Notes under the pieces: generated by a model
What the model saw: the letters and a program-made list of their open reading frames with translations, nothing else
What the model was told of the DNA's origin: nothing
The model's database searches: none
Source: Progne subis subis
Lineage: Eukaryota; Chordata; Aves; Passeriformes; Hirundinidae
Length of the DNA stretch: 64,000 bases
NCBI GenBank assembly: GCA_022316685.1
Contig: JAKJHU010000036.1
Span: 4,599,036-4,663,035 of the forward strand
Reading direction: 5' to 3'
Translations under genes and position numbers: made by a program
Shown: in pieces, positions 52,819 to 64,000 of the stretch
Numbering within the stretch: position 1 is the first letter of the stretch
How the letters are laid out: every line of letters starts with the position of its first letter

Positions 52819-53811
52819 TAATAGATCATTTCAATGATGCAGACTTGCTTTGAAATAGCCTATCTGAGCACAGAAAGGGCAAGCACATAAGCTACCTTTT
52901 AGAAGTAATTTTAAAAATTAGTTCAAGACTATACATATTCACTTTATCAGCAACCAAAACATGGATAATTTTTTATTCCTTGCAGATCCCCGCCATTCAT
53001 TTTCTATTAATTTTTAAGTTCAATGAAGTCTTGTAAAAACTTCTGGTAGTACACACACAGTATAAACAGCATGGAAAATATTTTGCTTACAAAGCCTGTA
53101 AAGATATCTCTTGAAAAGAAGCTAAATTCTGATCTTCTGCTCAAACTCTTCAGAAAACTTCATCTACATAAACCATCAACTCCATTTTAAAAGAAATAAC
53201 CATAAGTATCCACCTATTATGAAGTATCAGCTACAGTTGCACCTAAAAAATTAAAAATCAGGTCGAGCCTCTGTTTCCCTACACAGACGGGTCCAAACAT
53301 TGTAGAGTAACAGCTAATGGCTTCACATTTGTACATACAGTAGATTTTTTTGTTTTTTTTTTTCCCATTAAGAACTTATTTCAGAGAATGAGTGAGTACC
53401 ATGTTTTTCTCATTCGTCTTTCTCTGTCCCACAAAATGCTATGTTTCACAACATTTGACATGCTGGTGAAATGTATTCCCAGTTCTTAAGGAGTTCCAAG
53501 TACGAAATTAACTCCACCTCACTCCTGGCTTTCATAGATAAAAGCTTAAAAAGAATGGCAGTATTTGATGCTTAGGTCTTAACAATTTTTTTCAATAGTT
53601 TTCATTTTGAAAATGCTTACATCCCACAGAGAGATTGTAGTAATAATTGAAAGCCCTTTAAAGACTTTTCAGGTCACTTTTGCAATCTGACTGAAATCTG
53701 TGATACTCCACACAAAGCCCACCTGTACCTATTGCACACATCAGTTGTACCAATGCCTGCATGCACTTGCATACAAAACTACATCAGTAAATGGTGAACT
53801 ATTGGATGAAA

Positions 53812-53852
53812 GAATCCAAGATTTACACCAATGAGAGCAGAATCAGATCTAT
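53812..53852. repeat. Possible ancient amniote repeat, worn copy
   Basis: The stretch agatttacaccaatgagagc followed by agaatcagatc resembles the conserved GATTTACACCAGTGTGAGAGCAG-like end of old amniote repeats (from memory). Confidence 0.35.
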
Positions 53853-54269
53853 CATATCTGAGACAGATATGATTGTCAGCAATAACATGGCAAATATTTT
53901 CAACTGCATGTGCTTGCAGGTAGGGCCAATGATTAGCACTTGTATCTTGCAGGAATAGTTTTTCTTCGCATAGCAACACAGAATTTTCCAGTGGACTTTA
54001 CCTGGTAGGTCACGAAATCCTCGGCAGTCGTGTGGAATGTTAAATCTCCAGAACTATATTGTTTCATACAGACTGGCTCTGAAACTTTAGTCTTGTTTTC
54101 TAGGTATAAACACTTCTGATAATAAGAGAAATATGAACAGCAGTGTGTGATCCCAAACAATAATTTATACTGAATTAAAACATTAGCTTTACCCCTTAGA
54201 CACAAGACACAATTTATTGTCTTATCATAAAATCAGAACAGAGCATGCATCTGTTTATGCACCACTGAC

Positions 54270-54913
54270 CTCTAAAGAGCTCATTGATATTGTGGATCCA
54301 GTTTCGCTTCTTGATAATCCTGCATTGTCATCCAGCTCTGAGGCAATGAAATTCTTCACTGCTGTGCGGGGCTCAAATGGCAAACTCTGCATATGTTCTT
54401 GGGTGGGAAGATGCTGGTCTAAACTGATATTAAATTGGTCCATTACAGAGGGATTCATATTGAATTCGGGATTAACTTTGTAGTGCAACAGCCTTTCATG
54501 AGGCAAGGTATCCATGCCTATATTCATTTTGCTTTCATCTTTCATTGATGGCTGGGTATTTACTGAGCCCCGGGGCATGACTATATAGTCACTTTCCATC
54601 ATCCGTTCTTGAGGATGGACTATGTCCATATCTGCACCTCTCAAATTGTCGTCAGTGCATAAGTACACAGTCCTCCGCAGCTCACTGTTGTCTTTTTTCA
54701 AGCACTGATTGGCCAGTTCACTCATACTCATAGGCATGTGGAGACCTGTTGGTTGCTGGATAATGACTTTGGAGATGATGTTTCCAGGTAAGGTTGAATA
54801 GCTCATTCCTTCAGGGTTTGGTCCCTTTTCCTCCTCATCATCATTCAGTGAAATTCTAGAAAGTGTTCCTGTTATAGTGGCTGCTCTGCAAGGTCCAATG
54901 TCTTTATGAAGAA
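54270..54913 (-). CDS. ADGRB3: ADGRB3 large tail exon (644 nt)
   Basis: The largest exon in the window, about 215 residues of cytoplasmic tail. The acceptor ends ...acccacag; the donor is GAG|gtcagt. It opens with [20 protein letters not shown], followed by an acidic patch ([10 protein letters not shown]), a Met/Asn-rich middle with repeated HPQER and PHER motifs, and ends [15 protein letters not shown]. No folded domain is evident; the composition suggests a disordered, phosphorylatable scaffold region (inference). Sequence close to human BAI3 as I remember it runs through the whole exon with scattered substitutions. The Met at 54806 is internal: the exon extends upstream of it to 54913, and the residues after SSLE in the open frame are intron read-through. 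Confidence 0.97.
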
Positions 54914-55774
54914 CTGTGGGTCAGAAAACAAGATTCTTACAACATGAAACCATATCAACCTAACACTGCTTTTTCTTGTGGCTTTATCTAGCAGTGCTTC
55001 CTTTACCAGTGCATCTTCTAAAAACATTTCTTTCCACTTATTAACTTTCATTTTATAAATACTAGTTTTGGAACAGCTTTTCTGTAGTTTTGCATTTTTT
55101 GTTCTCCTAATCTACTGCATATAACCAATACTGATCTCTGGCTAGCTTAAGTTATTTATATGAATTAAAAACATTTCATTTATTCCTACTGACTTACATA
55201 GATTTTAGGTGATAGCATAGATTACAGCTTAAGCACAAGCCTGCCATGTGGAACTCATTAAGGGTTTTCCAAAAAAATACACTACGACATCTATAACTGC
55301 CATTATTAACTCCACATAACCTCCTGGAAAATGTCAAACAGATTGGAAGGCAGAATCATTCTGTTGATCCATTGTAATGACCTACCATAAGATTATAACT
55401 ATGAGCATGTGTTCCTAAACTCCTAAATGTTCCTTTTCACTGACTTTTAAAAACTCTTCTCTGTTAAATTATGTTTTAAATAAAAGTGGCAAAAAGAATT
55501 ACCACATTGGGAAGAAATTCCATTGGTATCAGAAAGAATATTTTACTGCATCTGAAAGGGTTATAAAGAATATAAACTTGTTTTATAGAAGAGTCATAAC
55601 CCACTTTTGTTCTAGGCCTAGACCTTCCTGGTCAAACTTGTAGCAGCATCCAGCAATTTTTGTTGGGGTGAGGTTTACATGTAAAAGTTACTAATCCTGT
55701 CATAAAATTCAAAATTTCCAGAAGCATTGAAGAATAGCTTCAAAAGCATAACATTTATTCAACCACAATTATTC

Positions 55775-55821
<47 letters not shown>

Positions 55822-57533
55822 ATAATCCAACATCTGTAATGAAAGAAAAAGGGTAGAAAGAAAAAAATTAAAGTAACCAATTACTGGACTTATTCCAGCT
55901 GGATGCAGGGATTTTCTGGTCCTGGTTGAAAATATTAAAATTTAAATATTAATATGAATTGAAATAATTAATTGAAATATTAAAATATGAAAATACTTAA
56001 TTCACACCAGTGCTATTTTATACAACAAAACCCAGCTCATGGGCTGAGATAGAAAGACAACTTGAAGTATCTAGGTATAACATTTACACCACTTCTGGTT
56101 GCCCAAGGTCTCTGACAACCCAGATCCCCCAGTACCCGCCTGTCAGTGCACTGTCTTTTTCCACAGCAAGCAGCTCATAAGACATCTGACTCCCCTTCCT
56201 CACATTGAACTAACTCTCATTTTTTTACATCATGAAAAGAATAATTTGCTTCTAAACAGCTGCGCACAAATACCTGAATTCAGTGGCTGCTTCACTGTTT
56301 CCAGTGACACTTGTTCAGACATTTCAAACTATCCTCTGATCTAGCCTTAAATTTCTCATTACCAGAAAGCGGGTTCAAATGCTTATCTAGTAAAGCCTGT
56401 TCATAACTGCATTCAGAGTCAATCTCCTTCAGGAAGCCTCTGACAAGTCCCTCTGTACTACAGAGTTATGTTATCACAGGTAAGAAGTGAGAACCACATG
56501 GATCAATGCTGGATTTTTGTCTGCATTGGCTAGCGACACACAGGCACTATCACGATTCCTCAAAAATACATGTGCATATTAAAATTGATCTGTAGGGAAG
56601 AACTAAGTCTATATAGCAAGAAACTCAATTGGCAGTTTTTTAAACGTGGGTGACTGGAAATTCAAACTTCACCTTAATGAGGTCAGCTTTCTTGGCTCCG
56701 CATACAGCCAGTGAAGAGAGAGTGTCCTTCAGATGGCTGATGCCGAACAGCGAAATCAGGATTCTGCTCTGACTCACCCTGTGGAGAGGACCCAGTCTCT
56801 CTTTCTCTTCCCCTTTATTGAAAACTGAGGGTGTTTAGGCAAGACAGTTTCCCTAGGAAAAACTGTCCTTTGGAAATATCTCCTAGATTTAAAAAATTCT
56901 GCATAGTTTAAATAGTCATTTATTTTACACTGCTCTATTTAAACAAGGTTGGAAAATAAATAGCTCAAAATGTGTTGCCTTTAATATATTGAAACACATA
57001 GCCAACTGATTAAAGATCATGCTACTGAAATATATTTTAAAAACCTGCAACTTTTCTCATTAAAGTGGAATAAAACTTAATTTCCTTAAACTATTATTTT
57101 CACTTAGAGTCCTACAAAACATACTTCTTTAAAATAAATGCAAAATGATGCATCCTTCATATACACAGCTGTCGAGATACGCTATTTTTTTTTATTTTTT
57201 TGTTAAAGTAAAATGACATTTTCACATTTGCTTGTGTACCAGGGAAGGAAAGCTTAATGTGTTAAGAATTATTTTCTTTCCACAGCTTTTTGCTTTCTAA
57301 TAGACAGTCACACTTTTGACTCCTTTTCAAATGCTGAATAGTAGTTAATGGCCTTAGTAACAATTAAATAAGTGTATTCATACAGTGACAATTTTTTTCA
57401 CATTTTCTTTTGCTCTAATTAATAAAAAATTCCTATAAAGAACTAAGCCTCAATGTTTTTTCTGGTTTTCACTTCACAAGGAACTTGTACAAGACTACTT
57501 TTTGTTGGCTAAATACTCTCTCAACGTTCTTAC
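54914..57533 (-). other. ADGRB3 intron (2620 bp)
   Basis: Between the 40-nt and 644-nt exons: donor gtaagaac, acceptor acccacag. It contains a 38-nt A tract and no recognised mobile element. Confidence 0.85.
55780..55817. repeat. A38 homopolymer
   Basis: An uninterrupted run of 38 A bases, complementary to the T39 tract at 52416 on the other side of the 644-nt exon. Confidence 0.97.
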
Positions 57534-57573
57534 CTGACCGACAAGCAATGTCCACATCCTTCTCAAAATCAGT
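57534..57573 (-). CDS. ADGRB3: ADGRB3 40-nt microexon of the cytoplasmic tail
   Basis: A very small exon encoding TDFEKDVDIACRS plus the first base of a valine codon. The acceptor is cttgttacag and the donor is gtaagaac. It begins in phase 0 and ends after codon base 1; the split valine is completed by TT at the start of the 644-nt exon. The motif DFEKDVD-ACR/Q is shared by the BAI receptors and identifies the exon despite its size. Because it is 40 nt, skipping it alone would break the frame; only skipping it together with the 644-nt exon (684 nt in total) keeps frame. An ATG reading frame that seems to run through it at 57469-57657 is not the real gene structure. Confidence 0.95.
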
Positions 57574-58926
57574 CTGTAACAAGAAACAGTGAAACCAAAC
57601 AGCCATTATTAATTCAACAATAAACCACAATACCTTTTTGTCAACTAGCACTTCCAAAATGTCCTACTTACAGGGTCACAGTCTCTTAAAAGTGGTTTCT
57701 TGTTGCTGAGAAGGTGAAGTGTATTGTTTTACAACAGCAGAACTTTACAAAGTTTTCCTAAAGTATAACTGGGTGGTTTTCAAAGTATGCTGCCTGACCA
57801 GAAAAAATAAAATAAAATAGGTGGAAGTAGAGTATATAATTTTAATAAAATGATACAGCGTATAGTTTTTAATGTATATGGAAGACTACTTCTACATCTC
57901 ATCAAAGGATCTTCTTTAAGGAATCTTTTCATGGTAATGTTATGAAATGTGAAAAATAGCCTGCAATACAAATTACTGTGAATAAGTGTAATTTAAATAG
58001 TCCATCCTGTTTGAAACTTCATTAATTTCTTATGAAGTGCTTGTTTGTTATGAATCATTCTGTCATTTCTTGCTACTAATGTAGCCATATAAAATTATTG
58101 TACTCCTTGAAAACAACTATTATTTACTTTATTGTGCAAAAATTATTTGTGAGAACTAAGAAAGAATTTTAACAGTTGGAAATCAAAGTACACTTTTCCT
58201 AGTAAAAAAAAAACCAACAAAAAACCCCTATTTATTCTGTTAGAGAATTAATTTACTTTTAATTTTCACAAGACGCTTTTTTAATTCTAAATGTTCAGTA
58301 AAACTGATCTCTTTCTTGCTTGTGAAGTACAAACGTTAAGTTCTTTTTTTGAGTAATCATTGTAAAGGGCATCTGCTTGCTGTATCTTGCATTTTTGCTG
58401 AGCCTTGCATGTTTTAGGGCCTGATTCTGACCATTACAATCAGTGCCAAACTGTTGTTCAAAGTGAAGAGACCAATATGTTGTCTTAATATATTACCTAA
58501 TAATATTAGCAAAATTCACAATCTCTAAATTTAGGACACTAAATAGATTCCCTCTGTAAAATGACTAGCTGTTTCTCCTTGTCTTGTTTGAGAACATTTT
58601 TCAAGATCTTCTGAAGGGAAATACATCAGTATTCTTTACACCAACACAAGAAAAAGTCACAATATATTATTATTTTTTATTCTCTTATGTAAGAATCTTT
58701 TATCCTAAAGAAGAACTGCTGGAAGATACTAATTCATTGTGCTCCACTAAATGATCACACCAATAATTTAAAACTAGCTAAGATATTTAAGCTAGCAAAT
58801 GATGAGCTAAATAGTCCTTTTTGTTTAGGTGTTAATATTTCAGCTATGCAAACTTGCCACATACAATACAGTAAGTTTTTGTTAGGAACTCTGAATTCAT
58901 ATTCAAAGAAGAAAAGAAAAGCTAAC
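57574..58926 (-). other. ADGRB3 intron (1353 bp)
   Basis: Donor gttagc, acceptor cttgttacag. AT-rich. A fragment near 58415-58450 (gggcctgattctgaccatta) resembles an ancient amniote repeat start. Confidence 0.85.
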
Positions 58927-59022
58927 CATGATTTGAGCATGTCCATTAGGAAAAGAACTTGAAGAATCTGCATTGATTGGATCCTGGCAATTTCTTAGCC
59001 GACATCTGAATGCATCTTGAAC
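58927..59022 (-). CDS. ADGRB3: ADGRB3 exon, start of the cytoplasmic tail (96 nt)
   Basis: A 32-codon exon that starts and ends in phase 0. The acceptor reads tttcacag and the donor follows an ATG codon as gttagc, a GT donor that is weaker than consensus. It encodes the stretch directly after the seventh membrane helix, beginning [15 protein letters not shown] and ending [10 protein letters not shown]. The basic, Cys-containing start (CRLRNC) fits a juxtamembrane helix 8-like segment with possible palmitoylation; that role is inferred. The preceding exon, which in the family ends in the last membrane helix, was not found in the window. A 96-nt phase-0 exon could be skipped without a frameshift. 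Confidence 0.95.
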
Positions 59023-62000
59023 CTGTGAAAAAAATATACTGATTCTCTTGTAACATCATAGACTCTTGCTGAGATTAAATGAAATCATATGGAATACAAT
59101 GTATGACTTTTCTTTAGCCCACTTCATAAATCAGAGGCAATAAACATAAATACCTTTTTTTCTGTCATTTCATACATTTGTTATACTTTGTGGCTGCTAT
59201 AAATTTGTCAGTCTATCACATGGAGACCACAGAATTAGTTTTATGTATGGCCAGAATTAGCTACTAGACAGTAATTATATGGTATTTGAGCCAAATCTGT
59301 CTTGGTGATGGTATTTGGTTTTGTCTTACTCACTTGGTAGAGGTCTGATAACAAGATAAATAGATATACTGCTAACCATTGCAAGACAAAGTGTATCTTC
59401 TTCTTGATAAATTAATGATTCTTGAAAGACAGTTCTTTACAGTTATTGTAATCAGTTATTGAAATCTGTTCTTAACAATTATTGTAATGTCCTAATTGTA
59501 CTTTAAAAAAATAAGTCTATTTGAAAGATATTACCAATTCCAAAAATAATCTTTAACTCCACATACAGGGAAACTAATGCATCTCTTCTAGGAGTAAAAC
59601 TCTTCAGATGAGAGAAATATTATCAGTGTGAGCACTTGAAGAAAAGTGGACTTTTTGCACACAGACAGATTTCTTGAAAGTACAAAAGGAGTTATCAGAA
59701 ATTACTCTTTATTAATATGATCCATAAAGTAAATTTGAAGACTTGTCCCTAAAACACAGTATATTTGAGGAATCATTTTTTATAAGAAATCCTATTTTTA
59801 CATTCATTTTGGACAGAGTTTATGTCTAAAGAAATATAATTATTCAGCACTTCTGTTAGAAACATGCTTCAAGAGAGAGGCACATTCAAAAGGAAAATGC
59901 AGTTCCTGTTGGCTGACAGCAGAATGCAAACGTATTTTACAGCTTTCTCTTAACAATAAGGCAACTTTTGGAATGTAATGTTTTACAATGTGAGTTTTAG
60001 TGCCAGAAATGCAAGTGTCTATATTAAATATAATTCCTTCTTGCAAGATGTGACTTGGAAAACAGGAACTTGGTTGGGTGATACAATTTTTTTTTGAATA
60101 TAAAAGTACTACGATTGAAATGCCTATAAAAATATATTCCATTTATTATCTGTAAAAAATACTTGATGTCTTATTCAGAATAATTAAAGGGGAGAAAATT
60201 GTCTTCTACTCATGAACGTTTTGTGAACTCCAGAAGAGGATAATTCATCGATTGTTGCTGATGAGTTGTCCCCTTTAAATGTGTCATATTCTAATGTGAG
60301 TTGTTTAGAAGCTATCATAAAAGCAAAAATGAAATTAAACAGATTCTAATTAGAAGGCATTTTTTTCTTTAATGAATAGGAGTGCTCTGCAGTCCTGTTA
60401 AGTGACTGTTGAAGGTGGAAGGAGCCAAAAATAAGGCAAGAAGAAGAATGAAGCAAGGTGGGAAGGTTTGGATTGGTTTCAAAACACCAATGCCTACCAC
60501 ATGTTGTAATTTAAAGTGTGCTGTATCGAAACTCAGGTTCTGATTTTAGGTCACTACATTTCCTTTGGTTTTCTATGTGTTTGATGTTAATTTAATTTGG
60601 CATCTCTCAGTTGCTGCAAATTTAATCCAAGCCTTCTCTCACTTTATCAATGCTGAAGTTAGGTCACACATCAGAGTTTTATACTCTTGAATAAGCACTG
60701 GCACAGTGATTTGACAAAAAATATAATAAAAAATGCTTCCTTCAAAGCATCCCCAGCTGTGCTGAATCTCATCTCAAGGCATACGATGCTTGACCCCAAA
60801 GCATTGTTACTTCAGAACATACCGTTTTTCTCACTGTACTCTGTGCAGTGGGCTTCCTAACTTTTGGGACTCTGTGTTCATGGAGATTCCCCAGTTCTAA
60901 TAGCTCCAGAGATCTCAAGAATCTCATGTCATACTTTCAGTGCCTTCTACATTAAAGCAGTGAATCTCGATTTTAGGATCCTCTTAAATGTGCATGTTTC
61001 TTACAATGCTTCTGAAGTGCAAGCAGCATATGATCTGAACATGCTAACTGAATGTCAAATGTAGCATTATCTATGATACTGACATATGTTGCAATTTCTA
61101 GGTGTCCTCACCCAAATCAGAATCAAAACGGTTGAACTTTCTAAATGCCAGCTTGCTCTTCTAAATTGCTTGTTCAGAGTTGTTAAGTTTGAGTATGTAA
61201 AGATGTCTGTCTTTACATTTTACTTTGAAACATAATCTTGTTTTTTCCCCTGCCTTTTAACATCAAGTTACAAGATTTTCTTAGAGCTGGGCAGAGAAGG
61301 AAAGACAGATGTGATGAACCTGCAGATACCAGGGAAGTAGTTTCCTTAGCAACTGTAACCAGCTCCAAGCTTTTATAATTTACCCTTGCCCTACTCATGT
61401 ACTTTTTATTTTTCTCCCGCAATTTTGAAATGTGGGCTCTAGACCCCAAGGATGAATTTAATCCAAATGCTCTCTACTCCACAGAGAACAGCTAAAGAAA
61501 AAATTACATGTGGTTCCTCCCATCACCAGTATTAACATAAGTTACTAAGTGTGATTCAAAGCAGCTTTAAAGCATCTTGTTCAATCAGATCAGGCAAACT
61601 GTTTTGCTGAGATAGATAAGGTTCAGTGCTGACCCCTTGTATCATCCTGTGACACATCCATCAACATCTTCCAATGCCCAATTAGGTGTTTAAACAGCAA
61701 GATGAGGGGAAAAAAAAAAGAAAAACTCTAGGCTCTCTGGGCTAAGAAGGCAAAATAAAAAAATATCTAACTGCTTTTCATTTTTCTTCCAAAATTTCCA
61801 AATGGTCTGTGAAAGGTCTTATTCTTAAAAAGTATAATATTCATTTCAGAAGTTAGGAGATAGAAGTATAGAAAGATTTAATGTCTTTCCAAAAGACACT
61901 GAATTGATGGTGGACAGAAATAGATGACACATCACTCAGTTCTCTTCCAGTTGTACATCTTAGTCGGTGAAAATCCCTGGCTTCCTAATGCAGCCCCTGT

Positions 62001-63850
62001 CACGAAAGGTTTTCAATACAGTGTGTTAAAAATAGTAACAAATGTTTCCATCATTTATGTTTATATCAATACAACTAAGAGAAAAAAAAGGGCTTTTATA
62101 TACAATTGTAGAAGTCTGTCTCTTTCAGCTATGTAATGACAAGAAAGGCATAGTAAAACAGGGCTCTCCTCCCTTTATTTGAATTTTATGGAGATATATT
62201 CCTCCCCAATTTTTTTTTTCCCCTGACAGTCAGAATTATTGTTTTGCCTGTGCTGGCATGCTATAAATATTAGATCAATCTTATAGGCTATAACTGAGAG
62301 AGCTTTCTAGCCATCATCAAGACTGACAAATAGGTTGGCAGGATTTCCTTCACAGGCACTGGCAGAGCTAAATGCTGTTGCAGACAACCAAAAGTACCAG
62401 ACTATTCTTTCAGCTGCGAGGCACCACGTGCAGTGCAAAGATGACATTGCCCACTCTGCATGATGGCCACTCTCTTGGCCTGTAATCACCTGAGGGTCTC
62501 TGGAACTGGAAAACCAGACTCCAGAATAAGACTGAAATGTAACTTATTGGACTTACATCTCTTTCTGTGTGAAGTAGACAACCATGACTGCTGCTACAAA
62601 CTGAACCAAAAAAAGTGCAGACCACACACATTTTTGAAATTAAAATTGATTCAAGTGCATGAACTTTTACTTCTTTGTGCTTCTTGAAGAAATTTCTCTG
62701 AATGTTCTTTCCCCATATGAAAAATATTGCCTTAATTAATTCCTCAAGTGTTTTGACCAGTTTGCAATTTAAATCTGGAGGACTAAAGAAGATTAAATGT
62801 GCTCTGTCAAATAGAGTTCAATCAGCAATATACCTAGGCTTCTTTTTCTTCCACCATCACCATTATCATAATTTTGGATGGAGATTATCTACTGATTAGT
62901 GAATAAGTTGTCTCTGTACATTTACTTCTGCCTAAGCTGTCATGGTTGAAGAAGAAACACCTCCATTAAGCAGAACCTTATCAAACCTTGGTGCTTTTTG
63001 GGCCTCACTGGGAGGTATTCTCATGAGGTAAGTTTTTTAAAATACCATGTAAATAGATTATGTATCTGCTTTACAAAATGCCTTTCTTCTAGAATTTCCA
63101 TGTTAGAACTGCAATGTGTAACTGCACAGACTGACTTGCTGGAGGAACTTCTGTTAGTTGTTAAAGAGAGTAATAATTCTTTGCAGTTAGATTGTATATA
63201 TATATGTGTGTGTGTGTGTGATTTGCTAAACAAGCAGTGAACATAATAAACCTTAACTAGCTGATTTCATACGCATAAACCTAAAGAAAAGATTCCTGTA
63301 TAAACATATTTATAATCCAATATTTTTCCATATTGCTTGCATTAGAAACACTGAGCTAAAAGTGGTTCCAGTCAAGGTATCCTATGAATTTGAAAATTGA
63401 GTTTACATATAGAAAAGACTAATTTCACCTCAATCACCACAGTCCTACCTGCGAGTATGGTCAGATAAGAATGTTTCTATGAGATGTTCAACATTATTGA
63501 AGCAGTCCCTGGGAATGAGGCAATTTCAGCAAAGAGCTGTCATTAGAATAGGAAATCCATCTTTAATTCAAGACTTAGGGCATTGTTGGAAGACGTCTGT
63601 TGATTTTCATCTTTCATCAACAGTCAAAATACATTTTTTCTTCAAATAAACTTCTGTATTACTGCACTGATACAAGCTTAACTGCTGCTTTATTTTTTTA
63701 AAAAAATATTTTTTACTGTGCTATGCTAAGTTATATTAAGAATTTCTCATAGATTTTGGTCTTTTTTAGAGAAAATCAATGACTGATAACCAGGTATATG
63801 TTTCAGCCTCACTGGATCCTTACAAAAGCCACAAGAAAATGGAACTAGTA
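59023..63850 (-). other. ADGRB3 intron, partial
   Basis: No upstream exon was recognised, so the intron is at least 4.9 kb. Short frames on both strands, for example at 61213-61449 and 62307-62631, have no domain match and no resemblance to the receptor. Confidence 0.7.
63188..63222. repeat. Compound (TA)n(TG)n microsatellite
   Basis: About five TA units followed by about eight TG units. Likely polymorphic. Confidence 0.9.
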
Positions 63851-64000
63851 CAGAAGGAAGTGGAATTAGAACATGAGGAAATTAAGATAACAGAGGAATT
63901 CAGATTGGACATTAGAAAAAAGTTCTGTGCCCTGAGGGCGGTTGGTCATTGGGACATACTTGATCATGGTCCCAAGCCATGGTCAGAGCTCAAGGAGTGT
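63850..64000 (+). mobile_element. CR1 LINE, plus orientation, cut by the window edge
   Basis: The plus strand contains attcagattggacattagaa followed by aaaagttctgtgcc and a later catggtcagagctcaaggag, matching the CR1 ORF2 C-terminus (FRLDIRK motif) and the start of its 3' end. It continues past 64000. Antisense to ADGRB3. Confidence 0.8.

Larger units (their letters stand above)
44515..54269 (-). other. ADGRB3 intron (9755 bp)
   Basis: The longest complete intron in the window, between donor gtcagt and acceptor cttaatag. No intact mobile element was recognised. It holds a 46.8-kb local duplication, a 39-nt T tract, a near-perfect hairpin at 52749-52818 and a few degraded ancient repeats. 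Confidence 0.85.
33620..64000 (-). other. ADGRB3: ADGRB3 (BAI3) gene, 3' part: adhesion GPCR
   Basis: This is the 3' end of the brain-specific angiogenesis inhibitor 3 gene. The product is a neuronal adhesion GPCR of the plasma membrane and synapse; its ectodomain binds C1q-like proteins and its tail recruits the ELMO/DOCK Rac-activating complex (known for the family). Six exons on the minus strand, 96, 40, 644, 36, 105 and 189 nt, join in frame at GT-AG junctions into 369 residues plus stop. The translation matches the vertebrate BAI3 tail closely, including [31 protein letters not shown] and terminal QTEV. Intron lengths are 1353, 2620, 9755, 8066 and 1868 bp. The intron upstream of 59022 runs beyond the right edge: I found no membrane-domain exon in 59023-64000. 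BAI1 and BAI2 share the architecture, but the detailed sequence fits BAI3 best. The left limit is the estimated 3' UTR end. Confidence 0.96.

Noticed and set aside
54255..54806. Taking this 183-codon open frame as a complete small gene
   Set aside because: It is the inside of an ADGRB3 exon: the exon starts at 54913, the Met is internal, and the last residues are intron read-through past the donor at 54269-54268.
62307..62631. Possible upstream ADGRB3 exon
   Set aside because: The translations do not resemble the last membrane helices of the receptor, and there is no matching acceptor/donor pair in phase 0.
1..64000. CRISPR array, operon, phage, prokaryotic defence system or other new multi-gene system
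   Set aside because: The DNA is intron-rich bird sequence; no regular repeat-spacer array or gene cluster is present.

Overview
The window is vertebrate nuclear DNA from a bird, probably a passerine. It carries many CR1 (chicken repeat 1) LINE fragments with the typical bird 3' end, made of short direct repeats of the ATTCTRTG type. It also carries LTRs of bird endogenous retroviruses (ERVs), and exons separated by kilobase introns with GT-AG junctions. The passerine assignment rests on recalled similarity of one LTR and is an inference.

One protein-coding gene is recognisable: ADGRB3 (BAI3, brain-specific angiogenesis inhibitor 3), an adhesion G-protein-coupled receptor, on the minus strand. 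Only its 3' end is present. Six exons at 59022-58927, 57573-57534, 54913-54270, 44514-44479, 36412-36308 and 34439-34251 join in frame, with consensus splice sites, to give the last 369 residues and the stop. They encode the whole cytoplasmic tail after the last membrane helix: the start of the tail, a long Ser/Thr-rich acidic middle, a 12-residue microexon, the helical RKR segment that binds ELMO in this family, and the C-terminal PDZ ligand QTEV. Exons for the extracellular and membrane parts lie beyond the right edge. The 3' UTR runs left from 34250, with candidate poly(A) signals at 34191-34196, 33765-33770 and 33632-33637.

Layout: 1-33.6 kb is downstream intergenic DNA with no recognisable gene. 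It holds a cluster of repeats at 1.4-4.4 kb (CR1 plus two LTR-like blocks), CR1 pieces near 6.2, 7.6-8.6, 16.4, 24.0 and 31.7-32.5 kb, and a solo ERVL-type LTR at 25.25-25.84 kb. From 33.6 to 64 kb is ADGRB3. Its introns contain CR1 copies near 39.5, 42.8 and 63.9 kb, all antisense to the gene, plus homopolymer and microsatellite tracts and degenerate ancient repeats.

No operon, CRISPR, phage, tRNA, rRNA or new multi-gene system is present. The features most worth a second look are a near-perfect 70-nt hairpin in an ADGRB3 intron (52749-52818), a 142-bp exactly duplicated CR1 segment 1.8 kb apart (1449-1590 and 3253-3394), a miRNA-like inverted repeat at 13127-13195, and the frame-neutral exon design of the receptor tail. 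The other predicted reading frames are short, lack splice support or lie in repeats, so they are not called as genes.
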